Origin: Bacteroidales bacterium
Lineage (GTDB): Bacteria; Bacteroidota; Bacteroidia; Bacteroidales; Rikenellaceae
Direction: 5' to 3'
DNA: 64,000 bases
Assembly (NCBI GenBank): GCA_910574205.1
Contig: CAJSYJ010000002.1
Coordinates: forward strand, 1-64,000
Shown: positions 1 through 8,029 of the stretch, in pieces
Layout: every line of letters begins with the position of its first letter
Position numbering within the stretch: position 1 is the first letter of the stretch
Notes under the pieces: model-generated
Told to the model about the DNA's origin: nothing
What the model saw: only the letters and a program-made list of their open reading frames with translations
Databases searched by the model: none
Program-made: the position numbers and the translations under genes

Positions 1-118
1 ACTTATAATTGTAGCGAATCAGATGGCAATTTACGCCATTTTGAGAAAAATACAGATATTGGTCAATTTTTCCTCAAAAAGATTTGGATTTTATCACAGT
101 ATCTAAATCCAAAGTAAC

Positions 119-424
119 ATGAATGAACTGATTAACAAGGACAACGAGTGGATAATCCACTTCATGGGCAGTCTCGACAGTCTTTTGGACAGCTTCGAAC
201 ATCTGACCGCCAATTACCGCCCGACACTGAACGGAGAGCGTTTCTTCACTGACAAAGAAGTGTCGGCACGGCTGAAAGTGAGCCGCCGGACACTTCAGGA
301 TTACCGGAACGAAGGGCGCATAGCCTATATCCAGTTAGGCGGTAAAATCCTCTACCGTGAATCCGACATCGAAAGGATGCTGGCTGACAGCTACCACGCC
401 GCCTATCGGTTGACAGGCACATGA
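119..424 (+). CDS. Helix-turn-helix (excisionase/MerR-like) protein
   Basis: This is a 101-aa protein. Its C-terminal two thirds carry a HTH_17-type DNA-binding fold: FFTDKEVSARLKVSRRTLQ, then a basic turn, then GGKILYRESDIERML. Such proteins sit beside integrases in Bacteroidales conjugative transposons and act as recombination directionality factors or transcription regulators. The first 45 residues are a leader region usual for this subfamily. It is divergent from the integrase operon further right. Whether it is the excisionase of this element is inference from position. Confidence 0.75.
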   Translation: MNELINKDNEWIIHFMGSLDSLLDSFEHLTANYRPTLNGERFFTDKEVSARLKVSRRTLQDYRNEGRIAYIQLGGKILYRESDIERMLADSYHAAYRLTGT

Positions 425-767
425 TTTTCTTGAAGGAGCGCAGTTTGCCGTCTGCCCTATGATTGCGTCAGCAACGGACTTTCGGCAAAAAGAGAAAGGA
501 ACGGTTTACGGATGGAGCGTCAAAATCCCGTTTCGTCTGTAAGCCGTTCCTCTCTTCTTTCTTCTGATTTCCCGCCAGTCGCTTGTTTCCGTTGCCGGAT
601 GCTCTTCAAGCGTATGGCAGGCAATGGCAAGGTTTTCGGGTTGAATACGCTCCGCAGGAGGAAGATTCCGCCCGAAACGGCTCTGCCGCCCGACCTTGCC
701 GCTGCCATCAAGCCATACGCTACCTTTGCATCCGTGCATCGGGAACGAGTGGCTGACGGGATGAACC
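425..767. other. Non-coding stretch with a long hairpin
   Basis: No convincing gene is seen here. Open frames exist on both strands but overlap each other fully and match no family I recognise. The main structure is a hairpin at about 491-553: aggaacggtttacgga (497-512) pairs with tctgtaagccgttcct (536-551) through 16 pairs including G-U. It is followed by a T-rich tract on the + strand, so it may terminate the upstream HTH transcript. Confidence 0.5.
491..553. terminator. Long imperfect hairpin with T-rich tail
   Basis: The arms at 497-512 and 536-551 are complementary over 16 nt with two G-U pairs, and pairing partly continues outward (agag with ctct). The 23-nt loop is larger than in a classical terminator. 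T/C-rich sequence follows on the + side. Confidence 0.45.
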
Positions 768-1142
768 TCAACTATACCATCGGTTATTACCTCTGACGCT
801 GACAACAAATAGTGTAATCGGTGTAGCTTTCTTAATAGTGCTAATTTCATTTATTATAAACCGTCTGAACAAGACACTCTCTTTACTGCATATCCTGAAT
901 GCAACGGCTATAACCATTTCAATGTTATAGACATCGTAACTGATGCCATCCGGTTGCTTGAGATACTTCATCGTGCCAAGTTTGTTCAGTTCCTTGTTCT
1001 TGTAGATGGAACGGATCGCCTTGCGGACATCGCATGAGAACACACCGAACAGGTCGGCTATCTCAAATTGTGTCATCCACACGGGTGCTGTCGGCATAAT
1101 GACTACACCCGTTTCACTGATTGTTATTATTCCTCTGTCCAT
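768..1142 (-). CDS. RhuM-like DNA-binding domain protein
   Basis: This 124-aa product resembles the N-terminal part of the RhuM (virulence protein) family: WMTQFEIADLFGV, a basic helix, then YNIEMVIAVAFRICSKES followed by FRRF, equivalent to the RhuM NLDaIIsVGYRvnS...FR motif. It lies 21 nt downstream of the second integrase on the same strand and is probably cotranscribed. Genes of this type are common companions of Bacteroidales transposon integrases; their role is unknown. The protein is much shorter than full RhuM (about 330 aa), so it may be a domain-only version. Confidence 0.6.
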   Translation of the reverse strand: MDRGIITISETGVVIMPTAPVWMTQFEIADLFGVFSCDVRKAIRSIYKNKELNKLGTMKYLKQPDGISYDVYNIEMVIAVAFRICSKESVLFRRFIINEISTIKKATPITLFVVSVRGNNRWYS

Positions 1143-1163
1143 AATGTACTGAATTGATACTGT

Positions 1164-2384
1164 TTACTTATTGTTGTCTGTCTTTTCGCCGATAGATTGT
1201 ATTTTCCTGCGTTCCATCAGCTTGTCCATGTCCTTTGAGATTTTATCATCAGTTATCCGTGCGTAACCCTGTGTCGTCCGGATATTGGAATGCCCCATCA
1301 TCTTGGCAATACTTTCGATAGGTATATCCGCCGAAATCAGGAATGTTCCGAAGCTGTGCCGACTTTGATGATAGCTCAAATTTTCCTCTTTGCCTATGAT
1401 AACACCCATCTCGTGAATATCAAACCAGAGGGCATCACGGCTCGGAAGAGGAAATACGGGCTGTTCGTCATCGGTCGTATTGTACAGTGACAATATCCGC
1501 TCCGCTATGGGATGCAGGGGGATGAACGCCTCCACATTTGTTTTCTTGCGGTTGATGCGGATGTAACGTCTGCCTTCTGCATTGCGTCCGATATGATGCG
1601 GGTGCAGAAGCTTTATATCCACATACGCCAATCCCGTCAGTGTGGAAAAGATGAATGCCCGTCTTGCAAGCTCCTGACGCTTATCATACATCGGGGTGGC
1701 AAGGATTCTCTTGAACTCCTTACGGCTGATGTACTTGTGCCTTGCTTCCGGCTTTGGTTCGTATTCCAGATCCTCGCAGGGATTCACACGGATAATCTCT
1801 TTATCGACAGCCAAATAAAGCAGACGGTTCAGCCAGCATAGGCATTTGTTGGTCTGGGAAGCCCCGAAATTCTTGCATTTCTTAAGATATGCCTTGTAAG
1901 ATTTGCCGAAATCTTCCGTCACTTCCTCAAAGGCGATGTCTTTCTTCCCGAAAGAAGCGAGATAATCCGTCAGGTACTTCTGATAGTACATGGAGTGGCG
2001 GTAGGAAGATATGGAATCTATTTCTACTGAATGTTTCCTTAACCGCTCCCTTTCCCATTCCCCCATTTGCAGAAGGGTAACCGGATGAATATTGTTCATG
2101 GCGATATGGTTCTTCAGTATCTCCGCACTGACCACGCCTTGCGATTTCAATATCTCATTGTAGGCTTCCTCTGTTATCCGCAGGTATTCCCGTAAACGGC
2201 TGTTCTCCCTTGCGGACTTTATCTCGTTCTTCCTGCCGTTCCAGTCTTCCGGTCGGCAATAAATTCCCGTACTGATGACGGTCTGTTTTCCGTCAATGGT
2301 TATACGGCAGAGTACGGCAGTCGTTCCGTCAGCCTTTGTCTTGCTGCGGTTGATATAGGGTAACAATGAAAATGTGCTTCGCAT
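1164..2384 (-). CDS. Tyrosine recombinase (IntDOT-like site-specific integrase)
   Basis: This 406-aa integrase catalyses strand exchange for element insertion and excision. It has an N-terminal arm-type DNA-binding domain, a SAM-like core-binding domain (about residues 105-200) and a C-terminal catalytic domain. The box II motif HQSRHSFGTF and the nucleophile Tyr in TTQGYARI are present. The box I Arg position reads TGLAYVDI, with Ala where classical enzymes have Arg, as in IntDOT-type integrases. It follows the upstream integrase by 13 nt, so the two are one operon. Confidence 0.9.
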   Translation of the reverse strand: MRSTFSLLPYINRSKTKADGTTAVLCRITIDGKQTVISTGIYCRPEDWNGRKNEIKSARENSRLREYLRITEEAYNEILKSQGVVSAEILKNHIAMNNIHPVTLLQMGEWERERLRKHSVEIDSISSYRHSMYYQKYLTDYLASFGKKDIAFEEVTEDFGKSYKAYLKKCKNFGASQTNKCLCWLNRLLYLAVDKEIIRVNPCEDLEYEPKPEARHKYISRKEFKRILATPMYDKRQELARRAFIFSTLTGLAYVDIKLLHPHHIGRNAEGRRYIRINRKKTNVEAFIPLHPIAERILSLYNTTDDEQPVFPLPSRDALWFDIHEMGVIIGKEENLSYHQSRHSFGTFLISADIPIESIAKMMGHSNIRTTQGYARITDDKISKDMDKLMERRKIQSIGEKTDNNK

Positions 2385-2397
2385 ATCATTTTATGTA

Positions 2398-3627
2398 TTA
2401 AAGTGTTAATTGAAAATCTTTGGTAGCTTTGATAAACTTATCCATGTCCTCGAAAAGTTTCTTCGGGCTGACACGGGCATAGACCTGAGTAGTGGAAATA
2501 TCGGAATGTCCCAACATTCGGCTGATGGTTTCTATCGGCACACCCGCTTCGAGTGTTATCAGCGAAGCAAAACTATGGCGGGCCTGATGATAACACAAGT
2601 TATCCTTGATGCCTGCCAGTGCCGCTAACGCTTTCATGTGCCGTTTCATGTTCGGGTGGTGGATTATCGGGAAAAGCGTTTCCCGTGTTTCGTCCTTGTA
2701 TCTCTCAAGTAGTGCCAACGCTTCGGGAAGCAGTTTCACGCTCGCCCGATGTTCATTTTTCTTTCGGCGGTATTTCAGCCATAATGCTCCGCTTTCGTCC
2801 GTGTACAGGTTCTCATCCGTAATGGAAACCACATCAGCGTATGACACACCCGTATAGCAGGCAAACAGAAAAAGGTCGCGTGCCAGTATGTGCGTCTTCC
2901 TGTATGGCGGTATTTCCACGTCACGGATTCTTTCGAACGATTCGCGGCTCAATGCACGTGGTGTCCTTTCTGATTGCCGGGGCAGGGCGAAATGTTGAAA
3001 ATGGCATTTCTCGGAATACCCTTTCTTGTAGGCAAGGCGGCAGATCTTCTTCAGGATGGCAAGGTAGTGGCGGACGGTATCTATCGCATAGCCTTTCTCT
3101 TCCGTGACGAATGTCTGATAGTCGTGGATGAACTGTTCCGTCAATTGTCCGAAAGCCAGATCCTTGACCTTGTACTTGGTTTCGATGAACTCCCCGAGTG
3201 TCAGCCGCATATAGTGATAACCGGGATAAGTCCCTTTCGCACGGTCTATGCCGATACGTGCCTTAATGTCGTCACAGATTGCATCTGTCATTTTCATGAG
3301 GGTCATCTGCGTTTCCATGCTACCTTGAAAAAGGTCTTTCACATCGATGGCGTCAAAACCAGCCTTACGGGACACAAGGCTGTCGAATGCGGCGTTTACC
3401 GCCAACAGCAGTTTTTCAATCCTGGTATTGGTTTCCACAGCTTCCTTGCTCTTGCCGTTCAGACGGTTTTCACGTGGATTCCACAATTCAGGCGTGCAGG
3501 ACAGCTTGCATCCGAACTGTGCCATCGTGCGGTTCACGGTGATTCTTCCCATTATCGGGGCTTTTCCCGATTTGTCCAGTCCGCTCTTTTTGAGGTAGAG
3601 CAACACCTTGAATTTTTCTACTTTCAT
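2398..3627 (-). CDS. Tyrosine recombinase (IntDOT-like), first of tandem pair
   Basis: This 409-aa site-specific recombinase has the same domain order as its neighbour. Catalytic motifs are HQARHSFASL and Tyr in TTQVYARV. The box I position is TGVSYADV, with Ser in place of Arg I; CTnDOT IntDOT also has Ser there. The two recombinases share only family-level similarity, so they are not a recent duplication. A -7 element (TAATTTTG on the minus strand, 3647-3654) lies about 20 nt upstream of the start. Confidence 0.9.
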   Translation of the reverse strand: MKVEKFKVLLYLKKSGLDKSGKAPIMGRITVNRTMAQFGCKLSCTPELWNPRENRLNGKSKEAVETNTRIEKLLLAVNAAFDSLVSRKAGFDAIDVKDLFQGSMETQMTLMKMTDAICDDIKARIGIDRAKGTYPGYHYMRLTLGEFIETKYKVKDLAFGQLTEQFIHDYQTFVTEEKGYAIDTVRHYLAILKKICRLAYKKGYSEKCHFQHFALPRQSERTPRALSRESFERIRDVEIPPYRKTHILARDLFLFACYTGVSYADVVSITDENLYTDESGALWLKYRRKKNEHRASVKLLPEALALLERYKDETRETLFPIIHHPNMKRHMKALAALAGIKDNLCYHQARHSFASLITLEAGVPIETISRMLGHSDISTTQVYARVSPKKLFEDMDKFIKATKDFQLTL

Positions 3628-3670
3628 ACGCTTATATTTTTTAGTGCAAAATTACTTGCCGTATAAGCGT
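3628..3670 (-). promoter_or_regulatory. Integrase promoter flanked by inverted repeat
   Basis: On the minus strand a TAATTTTG -7 box (3647-3654) precedes the integrase start. It is bracketed by a perfect 9-bp inverted repeat, acgcttata (3628-3636) and tataagcgt (3662-3670). The arms could be an operator for autoregulation or could fold over the start site in the mRNA. Confidence 0.5.
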
Positions 3671-3906
3671 TCTTTGATATGCAAAATGCTGTGTATGAGC
3701 GCAAACAAAACGGTGAAGGTTTCTTTTCATTGCCTGCCGTTACCTATTCCCGTTTCGGTAACTGCCCGGCTAACGGTTTGGTAACTGAACAACCTCAATA
3801 TTCCGTTATTATTTGCATTTTCTCCACTTGGCAGAATGCTGAAACAAAGCTCATTTCAAACGGTTTACGTTTTATCTTCACCTGTCCGCTTTTCCTTGCA
3901 CAGCCT

Positions 3907-4089
3907 ATCACATTCCACCTTGCGAGACATACATTCGCAACTACCGTAACATTGGCAAATAATGTTTCGATAGAGAACGTATCCAAGATGTTAGGTCACT
4001 CCAGCATAAGAATGACACAGCACTACGCCAGAATATTGGATGCCTCTATAAAAAATGAGATGATGAAAGTAGAAATGAATTACGCTTAA
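3907..4089 (+). pseudogene. C-terminal fragment of a third tyrosine recombinase
   Basis: Only the last 60 residues of a Bacteroidales integrase remain: box II HLARHTFATTVTL and the nucleophile region MLGHSSIRMTQHYARIL. The open frame extends left to 3679, but those residues do not resemble an integrase, so the homology breaks near 3900. The fragment lies next to and opposite to the intact tandem integrases. It is best read as the integrase of the right-hand element, cut by insertion of the left-hand element; the N-terminal part would then lie beyond the left edge. Confidence 0.7.
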
Positions 4090-4094
4090 TTCAA

Positions 4095-4128
4095 AATCCC
4101 CTGTTTCTGCCCCTAGAAGCAGGGGATT
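4095..4128 (+). terminator. Strong hairpin after integrase stub
   Basis: Arms aatcccctg (4095-4103) and caggggatt (4120-4128) are perfectly complementary over 9 nt with a 16-nt loop. The loop-side segment gcccctaga (4109-4117) is also complementary to tctaggggc at 4170-4178, so an alternative fold exists. Confidence 0.6.
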
Positions 4129-4377
4129 GTTGTATGTGTACATAGTAATATATAACTAAATTTACTGTCTAGGGGCTGTTTTTGAGAGGTATAAACATAC
4201 CATTCTAGGCACTGTTCATTGCAAATTTCCAGCTCTGAAAACCTGTTTTCTGCAAAATTTTTCAGAAAATTTTTCTTCATCCGCACTATTTCCATAAGCG
4301 TAGCCTACACCAACAAGCACCCTCCCCATCCTTTGGAAGTGGGATAGTCCCCTCCATGACAATAATAAGCTACAAAA

Positions 4378-4647
4378 ATGGAAAAGTTACATTTCATCAA
4401 AACCCTCTCAATCGAGGATTTCAAAGCCCAGCAGGGTGTGGAGAAAATCGAAGTAAAGCAGAATACCCAAACGGGAAAATGCTTCCTCATCTACGGATTG
4501 GAAACAGGTCCTGTTTCTGAAAAGTTCCTTAACGGAGGCATTACAAACCCCGTAATCTCACAAGTATGCTCCCCCGAGACAGGGGAGGTATTTTTCATGC
4601 TCCATCAGAGGGGAGAGGGAGGCGCACCCACCATAGCCACTCTCTGA
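4378..4647 (+). CDS. Hypothetical protein, 89 aa
   Basis: I do not recognise this small soluble protein. It has no signal peptide or membrane segment, is rich in Gly near the C-terminus (EGGAPTIATL) and carries a VEKIEVKQNTQTGKCFLIYG beta-hairpin-like stretch. It precedes the Sak4-like ATPase and is separated from it by a terminator-like hairpin. Small ORFs of this kind accompany recombination modules in Bacteroidales elements; no function can be assigned. Confidence 0.65.
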   Translation: MEKLHFIKTLSIEDFKAQQGVEKIEVKQNTQTGKCFLIYGLETGPVSEKFLNGGITNPVISQVCSPETGEVFFMLHQRGEGGAPTIATL

Positions 4648-4673
4648 GAACCATTCACTAGGTATCATTTAGT

Positions 4674-4702
4674 AAGGCAAGCTGTTCTGTATGGCTTGCC
4701 TT
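4674..4702 (+). terminator. Intrinsic terminator
   Basis: The stem aaggcaagc (4674-4682) pairs with gcttgcctt (4694-4702) and is followed by a T-rich run (gcttctttttctt). It separates the small upstream gene from the ATPase gene. Confidence 0.7.
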
Positions 4703-4744
4703 GCTTCTTTTTCTTCCGTATTCAATCATTAAAATAATAGTAAT

Positions 4745-5644
4745 ATGCAGTTAAGAAAATCATCGAAGAAACAAGCCAAAATCAAATTGGCTCTTCAAGG
4801 TCCAGCAGGGAGTGGTAAAACCATGTCTGCACTCTATTTAGCCTATGGGCTGTGTGGAGACTGGAGTAAGATTGCTGTAATAGACAGCGAGAATAACTCC
4901 GCTGATTTATATGCCCATTTGGGAGGATATAATGTACTCCCCTTAGAGGGTAAGTATGACCCCGAGACCTACATGGATGCCATCAAGGTATGTGAACAGG
5001 CAGGTATGGAGGTCATCATCATTGATTCAATGAGCCAATGTTGGGACAATCTACTGGAATACCATGCAGGACTTCCCGGCAATTCATTTACAAATTGGCA
5101 AAAGGTTACCCCTAGAATGACAGCCTTAATCCAAACCATATTGGGTGTAAACTGTCATGTAATCTCCACAATGAGGTGCAAACAGGACTATGTGCTGTCG
5201 GAGAAGAATGGCAAGATGGTTCCCGAAAAGGTGGGATTAAAGGCTGTGATGAGGGATGGAATAGACTACGAATATACCATAGTCTTCGACATCAACATGA
5301 AGCACCAAGCCCTAGCCTCCAAAGACAGGACAAATCTCTTTGCCAACAAGCCCGAGTTCACCATTACTCCCACCACAGGGAAGATTATCCTAGACTGGTG
5401 TAATGACGGGGTTACAATGGAGATGATAAGGACTGAAATCACTAAGGCTGGCTCTATTGAACAGCTTACGGCGGTCTACAATCAATTTCCCGAGTGGAAT
5501 AGCCAACTGATGGCTGACTTCACACAGAGGAAAGCTCAACTGCTCCAACACAAGGAGGAACAGCCCAAAATCAATTATCAACCTAATTTTGTAAGAAGCG
5601 ATGCAAACCGTAGTACCCACATTACAACTCCAGCCTGTCAATAG
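4745..5644 (+). CDS. Sak4-like RecA-fold ATPase (phage/element recombination)
   Basis: This 299-aa AAA_24/Sak4-type NTPase has Walker A GPAGSGKTMSAL at residues 19-30, Walker B VIIIDSMS at about 93-100, and a downstream VISTMRCKQDY segment that fits the sensor-like region of the family. Sak4 proteins are RecA-like single-strand DNA recombinases or annealing helpers of phages and islands. The C-terminal 60 residues are Gln- and Asn-rich and probably disordered. Its end overlaps the next gene by 44 nt, implying coupled expression. Confidence 0.8.
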   Translation: MQLRKSSKKQAKIKLALQGPAGSGKTMSALYLAYGLCGDWSKIAVIDSENNSADLYAHLGGYNVLPLEGKYDPETYMDAIKVCEQAGMEVIIIDSMSQCWDNLLEYHAGLPGNSFTNWQKVTPRMTALIQTILGVNCHVISTMRCKQDYVLSEKNGKMVPEKVGLKAVMRDGIDYEYTIVFDINMKHQALASKDRTNLFANKPEFTITPTTGKIILDWCNDGVTMEMIRTEITKAGSIEQLTAVYNQFPEWNSQLMADFTQRKAQLLQHKEEQPKINYQPNFVRSDANRSTHITTPACQ

Positions 5645-6671
5645 GCTTTTTCCGAACAGATTGGTTCCCAATCTCAATCCTAACCTCAGCAGAACAATAG
5701 AGGCTGAAATAGTAGATGTCGCAGAGGAGGTTATCACTACCCAATTCACATCTAGGCTGCCTTTCATAGAGGCGAACACAAAGGAAGTCAGCATACAGCA
5801 TTTGAAAGAGGATTGTGTTGTGCCCGTATTCTCGAAAGACAATGAAATCACCATCTCACATTCCACCTTCATTGAGGCTGTATGGAATGCAGCTAGTAAT
5901 GTATTCCCACGAGAGAACATCGAAAAGCCCTCCATCAGAGTAAGCCATGTCATTAAAGGCAGGACACCAGAGGCTATCCACAAGAATGTACGGGAACTGT
6001 TGGATGAAGACAAGACAATCTACTATGAGCGCATGATGTTCTGCTTTGAAATACCATCTATCTGCGAAGACATTAGAGGTAATAGACTTAATCTGACCAT
6101 TGGAGGGGTAATGGCCTACAACCATGAAAACCTCTACTCCAAAAAGGGAATGGAGAAATTCAAAATCTTCATCGGCTTTAAGAACATGGTATGCTGTAAT
6201 CTCTGCGTCAGCACAGATGGCTATCAATCGGAGTTAAAGGTTATGGAGGCAGGAGGACTGTTCAACAGTGCAGTAGCCTTGTTCCAAGACTACAATATGG
6301 CAAAGCACCTATATGAAATGGGTGCATTGCAGGAGAGCTATATGACCGAGCGTCAGTTTGCCCAATTCTTGGGTAAATGCAGGCTATATCAATTCCTCCC
6401 CAAAGCCGAGCAGAAGATGTTGCCTCAAATGCTGATGACAGACACCCAAATAGGGATGATTGCTCGAGCCTACTACAATGACGAGAGCTTTGCAATGCCG
6501 CAGGGCAGTAAGGAAATCAATATGTGGAATGTCTACAATCTTCTTACAGGGGCTAACAAATCCTCCTATATTGATAACTTCCTCGACCGAAGCCTCAATG
6601 CCACCCAACTTGCGGAGGGATTGAACAAGGCTCTGTATGGGGACAAGGAGTATTCGTGGTTTATTGAGTAA
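5601..6671 (+). CDS. DUF3871 family protein
   Basis: This 356-aa protein carries the hallmarks of DUF3871, a family known almost only from Bacteroidales mobile elements: PFIEANTKEVSIQHLKEDC, an IRVSHVIKGRTPEAIHK stretch, CCNLCVSTDGYQ and NLLTGANKSSYID. Phages with Sak4 often encode a DNA-binding partner next to it, so a role in recombination or replication with the upstream ATPase is likely but inferred. The start chosen overlaps the upstream gene; the family-conserved part begins near residue 50, so a later start cannot be excluded. Confidence 0.8.
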   Translation: MQTVVPTLQLQPVNRLFPNRLVPNLNPNLSRTIEAEIVDVAEEVITTQFTSRLPFIEANTKEVSIQHLKEDCVVPVFSKDNEITISHSTFIEAVWNAASNVFPRENIEKPSIRVSHVIKGRTPEAIHKNVRELLDEDKTIYYERMMFCFEIPSICEDIRGNRLNLTIGGVMAYNHENLYSKKGMEKFKIFIGFKNMVCCNLCVSTDGYQSELKVMEAGGLFNSAVALFQDYNMAKHLYEMGALQESYMTERQFAQFLGKCRLYQFLPKAEQKMLPQMLMTDTQIGMIARAYYNDESFAMPQGSKEINMWNVYNLLTGANKSSYIDNFLDRSLNATQLAEGLNKALYGDKEYSWFIE

Positions 6672-6685
6672 TCCAATCTTATGTT

Positions 6686-6790
6686 ATGGCATTGTTTATT
6701 GTAACTTTGGTGAACCTAATCATTGGGTTTGCGGCACTATGTGTTTTTTATGGTTATCCGAAAGATGATGACGAAAAGCACTCTTTGTAG
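6686..6790 (+). CDS. 34-aa single-span membrane peptide
   Basis: This small ORF starts 14 nt after the DUF3871 stop and ends just before a terminator. Residues 3-24 form one hydrophobic helix (FIVTLVNLIIGFAALCVFYG) followed by a charged tail, KDDDEKHSL. The context (end of operon, own ATG, terminator after it) supports translation, but no homologue is recognised. Confidence 0.45.
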   Translation: MALFIVTLVNLIIGFAALCVFYGYPKDDDEKHSL

Positions 6791-6805
6791 TTTATTATTA
6801 AATGG

Positions 6806-6836
6806 AAGCCCCGATGCCTCGATGGTGTCGGGGCTT
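6806..6836 (+). terminator. Intrinsic terminator
   Basis: Arms aagccccga (6806-6814) and tcggggctt (6828-6836) form a 9-bp GC-rich stem with weaker pairing inside the loop. It closes the Sak4-DUF3871 operon. Confidence 0.65.
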
Positions 6837-7240
6837 ATGTAAAACAAGTGGCCTATGAGAATAAGAGATACATAAATAACAGAAAAACTGCCTGTCATTA
6901 CAAACAATACAGCCCATGCCTCAGTGGTGCCTATATGGCTTGTTGTCTTTAATTAGTCAAGCTATTTCATTGCTATGTGCGGATTTATGCGTAATTTTGC
7001 AATGGAAATCAAAACAGATTGACAATGATATAAAGTTAAACAAGACATATTAGAAAAAGAAGTGTTTGCTTCTTGCTGGAGTTATTCGGAAAATCGCCAA
7101 TTAGAAGAATATAACCTCTGTTGCAAGTAAGTGAATGCTCATGCCATAGGTGTGGGCTTTCCTTGTTTGTATGGTTATAGGTGTTTGGCGATACCTTCGA
7201 ATAAGCAATCAAGGTTCAGCCCGCACCTTCTTTTTGTGGT
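6837..7240 (+). other. Intergenic region with promoter and structured RNA candidate
   Basis: No gene is found. A promoter-like TAATTTTG box at 6992-6999 has attg 19 nt upstream (6969-6972). About 150 nt further on, aggtgtgggct (7148-7158) can pair with agcccgcacct (7218-7228) over 11 bp with one G-U, followed by tctttttg. This describes a transcript of about 230 nt, either a leader for the HNH operon or a separate small RNA. A second weak stem lies at about 6909-6942. Confidence 0.45.
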
Positions 7241-8029
7241 ATGGCTGCAAAAAGAGCGATTATGAATGAATTTCTTAACCTCATAGACTATCAGACCCAG
7301 CTTGGATGTTTAGAATGGCAAAAGAAACGAAACCAAATATTGAACAGAGATAGCCACAGATGTCAAATCTGTGGTAAAGGGAAAAGTTCACAGGTTAGAT
7401 TCAATGACCAATGCTGGAATATTGGGATAGACTATAGCAATTCTTCCAGTGAGGTTTTGCCTGTATCTCTAAGTGTCTCGGACTTTAAGAATCTTGTTCA
7501 TGCTGAAGCCTTAAAGATTGTCAAATATCGAAACGATAACCATTTATTAGTTGGCATAAGTGATAATGGAGTGCTTGGTGTTATGAATGCAGATAATACC
7601 CCCAAACTCCAATCGCCTGATAATTTGCGAATCAATTTAATCAAACATCCTTCGGGATTGCTGTCTTTCGTTGTAAGAGACAAAGACATTCCCTCCGACT
7701 GTATAAATGTGGAGTACGCGGTATATCTGTCTGAAACACCCATAGTCCTCAATGTTCACCATAAGCACTACATCATTCAGCACAAAGCATGGGAATATCT
7801 CGATGAAGACCTTGTAACACTATGCAATGAGTGTCACACAAAAATACACCAAGCAATCGGAGTGAAAGTATATTCCGACGAGAATGGCTATATGAGACAT
7901 ATCCCCCTAACACCATGTGCGAGGTGCTATGGAGCAGGGTATTTCCCCGAATACAAGCATGTTGAAAACGGCATTTGTTTCAGATGCAGAGGAGCTAGGT
8001 TTGAAGAACTAATCAAAGAACAGCAATGA
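7241..8029 (+). CDS. HNH endonuclease-like protein with C-terminal zinc ribbon
   Basis: The product is 262 aa. CQICG at residues 43-47 and LNVHHKHYIIQHKAW followed by LVTLCNECHTKIHQ form an HNH fold with two zinc-binding Cys pairs, but a roughly 110-residue insertion separates the first Cys pair from the HH. A second zinc ribbon (CARCYGAG... CFRCRGA) closes the protein. HNH proteins nick or cut DNA, or act in defence. It is the first gene of a tightly coupled operon and shares ATGA with the next gene. Confidence 0.7.
   Translation: MAAKRAIMNEFLNLIDYQTQLGCLEWQKKRNQILNRDSHRCQICGKGKSSQVRFNDQCWNIGIDYSNSSSEVLPVSLSVSDFKNLVHAEALKIVKYRNDNHLLVGISDNGVLGVMNADNTPKLQSPDNLRINLIKHPSGLLSFVVRDKDIPSDCINVEYAVYLSETPIVLNVHHKHYIIQHKAWEYLDEDLVTLCNECHTKIHQAIGVKVYSDENGYMRHIPLTPCARCYGAGYFPEYKHVENGICFRCRGARFEELIKEQQ

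Larger units (their letters stand above)
1..3906. mobile_element. Right part of an integrative element with tandem IntDOT-like integrases
   Basis: This AT-richer stretch holds an HTH excisionase-like gene, a RhuM-like gene and two adjacent tyrosine recombinases, a set typical of Bacteroidales conjugative or mobilisable transposons. It runs off the left edge, so transfer genes are not visible. Its right limit is inferred from the place where a different integrase fragment begins, around 3890-3907; no target-site duplication could be defined. The octamer ggtaactg occurs at 3757 and again at 3780 just outside the integrase promoter, which could be integrase arm sites near an att end. Confidence 0.6.

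Noticed and set aside
506-850. Small overlapping ORFs on both strands (114, 94 and 83 aa)
   Set aside because: None shows a recognisable family, and they overlap one another and a hairpin.
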